This document shows positions 51,901-55,258 of a stretch of 55,258 nucleotides of DNA, in pieces. The notes below the pieces were generated by a model, which searched no databases, was not told the DNA's origin, and saw nothing but the letters and a program-made list of their open reading frames with translations. Position 1 is the first letter of the stretch; the number at the start of each line of letters is the position of its first letter. The translations under genes were made by a program, and so were the position numbers. Origin of the DNA: Entoloma clypeatum (Eukaryota; Basidiomycota; Agaricomycetes; Agaricales; Entolomataceae); assembly GCA_963565915.1 (NCBI GenBank), contig CAUXFO010000011.1:1-55258 (forward strand), written 5' to 3'.

Positions 51901-52967
51901 GGGTTGAAACCCGGATCTTCAACTCCGGATCTGGGGAAGGAGGGGTTGGAGCACTGGCGGTAGGAGTTATAATGATCGCGATCGACTAGAGAGCGGCATT
52001 AGTCCGTCTTTATTTTGAATTTATATGGAGACTGACCTTTGATTGAGAAGCGACTGTGGACGGGTGAAGTGACATCCCGTCAGTTGCAGCGACGGGGGGT
52101 GAAGGGACGGGTGAGAAGCTGTGATTAGGCTCTCCTGTTGTTGATGCAGAAGAAACGATAAGAGATCGATGCAAGGCTGAAGGCGGGATCCCCCGGTGCG
52201 ATTCCGCATGCCCGGGCGTGGGTGCAGCCACTGGAACTGAGGAAGGGCGTACTGGGAGACAAGTTCTTGTTGGACTCAAAAGCGAGGGAGTCGATCTGTT
52301 CTTGGACGAACTCGACATGGGGTAGAGTGGTGAGAGAGTGGTCGTGGGGAGTATGTCCACAATCATCTGGCCAACAGATGAGTTTCGACGGGAAAGCAGG
52401 GGAGGTCGCGGAAGCGCGGTAGGGGCCGGCACCGATGGCGAAGAGTCTGTGAGAAGGACATATCAGCTTTTCAAGTCCGCCAGGTTGTGAAAATGGTGGT
52501 GGGGCGTGATATCGCGAGTTACAACGAGAAGCAGAGTCCCGCTCGCACGGCATCGCCAAGAGGTGGCGAGGAATGAAGTGCTCACCGGGTATCCAGGATG
52601 GACAAACTTCGTCCGCTGGTGCCTTCTCGTCAAGCAAACTTGGGTCCTTCTCGAAATAGGTCGCATCGGTTGATCGTGGGTCATTCTCCTTTGAAATGTC
52701 ATCCCGCCTTGCTCCCGGTACAGCCAAGGCCAATTCGCGATACCACAACCGCCATGAGATGTTTTCTAGCCGGTGGCCGTCATGTATGGACTCCTTGCAT
52801 TTCGTGAACACTGCTCGCGGGGAACGTTAACGTCGTTCGACCCTGCAGAAGAAGCAAAATGACTTACGAGCCCACAAACCAGACAGAGCTTCACGGCCTT
52901 CAAGGTCGCGGATTGCGTCGGCGGCGACTGAAAGAACGGGGACTGGAAACTCGAAAACGGGGGCCAT
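48932..52967 (-). CDS. GATA-N (areA-like) / DUF3295 protein (1262 aa, 4 exons)
   Basis: Exons 52967-52868, 52810-52586, 52446-52037 and 51985-48932, with GT-AG introns of 57, 139 and 51 nt and consistent phases. The N-terminus reads MAPVFEFPVPVLSVAADAIR, then EGREALSGLWALFTKCKES and HRLENISWRLWYREL, the hallmark of the short 'areA GATA-like' (GATA-N) domain of fungal nitrogen regulatory proteins. A later SSVGQMIVDILP motif follows. The long middle is Ser/Gly/Pro-rich and probably disordered. The C-terminus has MSESLRRNLLWERQ and ends RRALARTKSWANDFHYAGW, as in DUF3295 proteins. No GATA zinc finger is visible, so it is probably a regulator or scaffold in nutrient signalling rather than a DNA-binding factor. 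The start ATG fits conserved spacing to the domain. Confidence 0.85.
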
Positions 52968-54199
52968 GTTGGTGGAGGTTCGTGGACAAGCCACACTGTG
53001 TTACTACAACAGGTCCAGCACGGAATCCGGGGCGAAGGGATCAAATATGACAGTTGATATTCCCGCGTTGTCACCGTACCTGATCGTGTCGCCGCGGTCG
53101 TCGTCGTTGGCAACGATGCTCAGGTTGAGGAGAGCGTCGATCTCGTCGCGGGTCGTCGTCGCGGTCGTTTCGCAATCGTCTTGTTTCTCCCCCCCTTGTT
53201 CGAACAAGAGAAAGTTTTGCACACATTTTCCATTTGCCCGAATATCCGAAGATCAAATCACGTTCAACCATGGCTTCCTTTTGAGGACTAGATTTCGACC
53301 CAAAAGGATTAGTTACGTAACCGTTCCTGTGTCAGATGACCTCACCCCTCTGTACACGTCAACTCGCCTCCACGCGCCGCGTTGGATGGGCACAACATTC
53401 CTGGAAAGAGCTAGCTCATGTACTGTAGCCCCTCTGCGTCCATCCGCCTCATCTCCAGTCACGGAGAATGCAAAGTATATACTCAACAAAATAACCCCCG
53501 TTTGCCCAACCGGCGAGTCCCCCAGATGTTCGTTCCCCTTGTTCCCCACATCCCCAGTTATTTCAAAACCGTGGGGCTAATACGTAAATTCTCAGTCAGG
53601 TGAGATTCTTTCGGAAGGAATGACTTGTGAACGAACTCCTTGAAACTCAAGCCACAGTGACCGGGGGTGGAGAGCGAGAACCCTCCAATGTATAAAATGA
53701 CTCACGTCAACGAATGGAAACATGTCAATGCACGACATGTTCCACGAACATCATTAACCCGAGTTAGGTCCGACAATACGCCGTCCCCATTAATGCCGAG
53801 ATTTCGAATCGATATTATCCGCCTTGTGATCATCTCTGATGTGAGTACTTACTAGCGCATACTCTCAGGTTTTTCCTCATATGAACCTGTACATAGCTTG
53901 GTCAAAACTTCAATCGCCATTGCCCAGTCACATATCTAGGCGCCAACGCCAACGGTAACGGTAAATCGTCTCGGAACTATGGATGGATGGTTTGCAGTAT
54001 CCAGTTTCATCAACCCTCACTCGCTTGATTGATGTCCCAAGCGAGATTCAAGTTGACAGATATCAGTCAACCGCCAAGTTTAGCAACAAGGAACGAACCG
54101 GGAGCTCTTCCTCTTCACACATATTCGGCTTCCTCTCGACCAGCTCTCGATCCTATGACCAGATGACGCCACTTCGTTCTCACAGACCGCTCGATCTCC
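52968..54199. other. Intergenic: promoter side of the GATA-N gene
   Basis: About 1.2 kb with short frames on both strands (53-204 codons) that show no motif or plausible splicing. Presumably upstream control sequence of the gene starting at 52967. I see no RNA gene. Confidence 0.4.
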
Positions 54200-54287
54200 T
54201 TATCGTGACTGTTGAGACGCCGCAACCAAAGGAGCGCAAATCGACGAAATCGTCACGCCAGTCTCCATCCACACAGCCCATCCACCC

Positions 54288-55160
54288 CTATGAAACATAC
54301 AAATATAAGAACCGTAGGTCGTCCTCGGGGTTTGCACCGTTGGGCAATCCCAGAACGGTTTGTTCTGTCCGGACCCCCTCGAAGTCTCTGAAGTCAACCT
54401 GATTGCTCCATACTTGCGGGCTGTGCTGAACAAACGTGCTTGCGACACGTTTTAATCCCCTACAAGAGACTCGCTTCGGGTTTATGTTTATCCCCCGCTC
54501 GGTCACGGAGAACTCGAAGTCCTCAGGGTCAACCGTGGTGGGCGGAATAACCCAGAGAAATCCAAAATGATAATCACAGGGACTTCGCGCCGCACTGCGA
54601 CCACTCTATTTAGAAAAGCAAGGAAGTTGCTTCGTCACACATACGGCCCTCCGCCCCTCCAACTGCGCCACCATGCTTTTGATACAGACCAGGGGCACAT
54701 GAATCCTCTTACGAATTTCGATCCATTTCCTCCTCGTCACACCAATCTCCCAGCAAGGACTGAATCCGATTAGCACATCAAATGTTCAGCAAAGGACCCT
54801 TGAACGTGCAACGCGCGAGAGAGGGAAAGCGTCGATCTTGCGACCATGTAGATCGCTTCAAAGAATCGTGAACTTAACTACTTACAGATATCCAATAGGC
54901 CAAGCTACTCCACCGTCGCATTTCATGCACGATCCGTGATCGGTACTCAAGTACGCCATACGTCAACACGGCACTTTGGCACACCCGATGTCGAGGGAGA
55001 AAAAAAATAAGATAAGAGAGGGCCTCCGACACACGGAGAATCCAGGATATTCCACTTCCCGGGCGCTGACGATGAACATAATCCGATGCTGTACCACAGA
55101 CGCGCTCGACGTTCTTCACCCCAACTTCATCGAAGCACGCGATTTCCTCTCCTCTTTACC
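54288..55160 (-). pseudogene. Possible decayed or incompletely resolved minus-strand gene
   Basis: Protein-like segments occur in sequence on the minus strand but in different frames: VLTYGVLEYRSRIVHEMRRW and SLAYWISV before a GTAAGT at 54885, WEIGVTRRKWIEIRKRIHVP and LVCIKSMVAQLEGRRAVCVT (about 54600-54750), then TTVDPEDFEFSVTERGININ and PKRVSCRGLKRVASTFVQHS (about 54420-54530) followed by VWSNQVDFRDFEGVRTEQ. The look is that of a basidiomycete hypothetical protein. I could not join the pieces with consistent introns, and a TAG interrupts the frame near 54607. It may be a pseudogene, or a gene whose other exons lie outside the window. Confidence 0.3.
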
Positions 55161-55258
55161 TCCATAAGGCATTCGTGAACGTCTCCGAGTCGGATTTGTT
55201 TCCTTCACATCCCTATATTTCTTGAGTCAATGCGTTAAATGAACAGGTCCCCCTCTGG

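Noticed and set aside
49811..51907. Long plus-strand frames (293 and 272 codons) opposite the GATA-N/DUF3295 gene
   Set aside because: Mirror frames of a GC-rich, low-complexity coding exon. No domain, while the minus strand has domain hallmarks and consistent splicing.

Overview
The window looks like nuclear DNA of a basidiomycete fungus, probably an agaricomycete. Genes carry many 50-60 bp GT-AG introns, and two genes belong to families typical of higher fungi (a Zn(II)2Cys6 activator and an areA-type GATA-N/DUF3295 protein). A chromodomain Ty3/gypsy element is present, and the chromosome ends are TTAGGGG repeats packed with endonuclease-less Penelope-like retroelements (PLEs) resembling the fungal Coprina group. 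I saw no tRNA, rRNA or CRISPR array.

Layout. 1-3.4 kb: a decayed Tc1/mariner-type transposase cut by a chromoviral Ty3/gypsy remnant (LTR, small ORF, integrase-chromodomain), then an 80-bp CTAGGG-rich repeat. 3.5-13.8 kb: a gene-poor satellite region built around the palindrome TCGTCGACGA. It holds a short two-exon gene (8409-9287), two 388/389-bp units with inverted ends, and fragments resembling an Est1/SMG7-type gene. 14.1-29.6 kb: eleven PLE copies (called L1-L11), all on the minus strand, separated by short TTAGGGG tracts and ending in 199 bp of TTAGGGG. 29826-30025: 200 N. 30.0-42.9 kb: the mirror image, CCCCTAA repeats and plus-strand PLE copies R1-R7, with a detached fragment R8 at 43.1-43.6 kb. 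43.8-53 kb: two intact multi-exon minus-strand genes. 53-55.3 kb: mostly non-coding, with a possible decayed gene.

The two halves read as two separate chromosome ends placed head to head across a gap. In both arms every PLE has its 3' end toward the chromosome interior and its 5' end, usually truncated, toward the telomere. This is the geometry expected if the reverse transcriptase primes on the telomeric G-strand 3' OH and telomere repeats are then added to the incomplete cDNA. The two longest copies (L9, R4; about 4.8 kb) begin at the same point and contain ORF1, a Penelope-type RT without a GIY-YIG domain, a 3' UTR, an embedded degenerate telomeric tract, conserved RNA hairpins and a type I hammerhead ribozyme near the 3' end. 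Fifteen complete hammerheads occur in the window.

Further features derived from the sequence: (i) a conserved 64-nt intron in the PLE decides between a spliced ORF1 protein with a Lys-rich tail and an unspliced ORF1-RT fusion, so about 220 bp is open in two frames; (ii) short PLE inserts tend to end within or beside the ribozyme or other hairpins; (iii) the zinc-cluster gene contains a 6-nt microexon that supplies the third zinc-binding cysteine.
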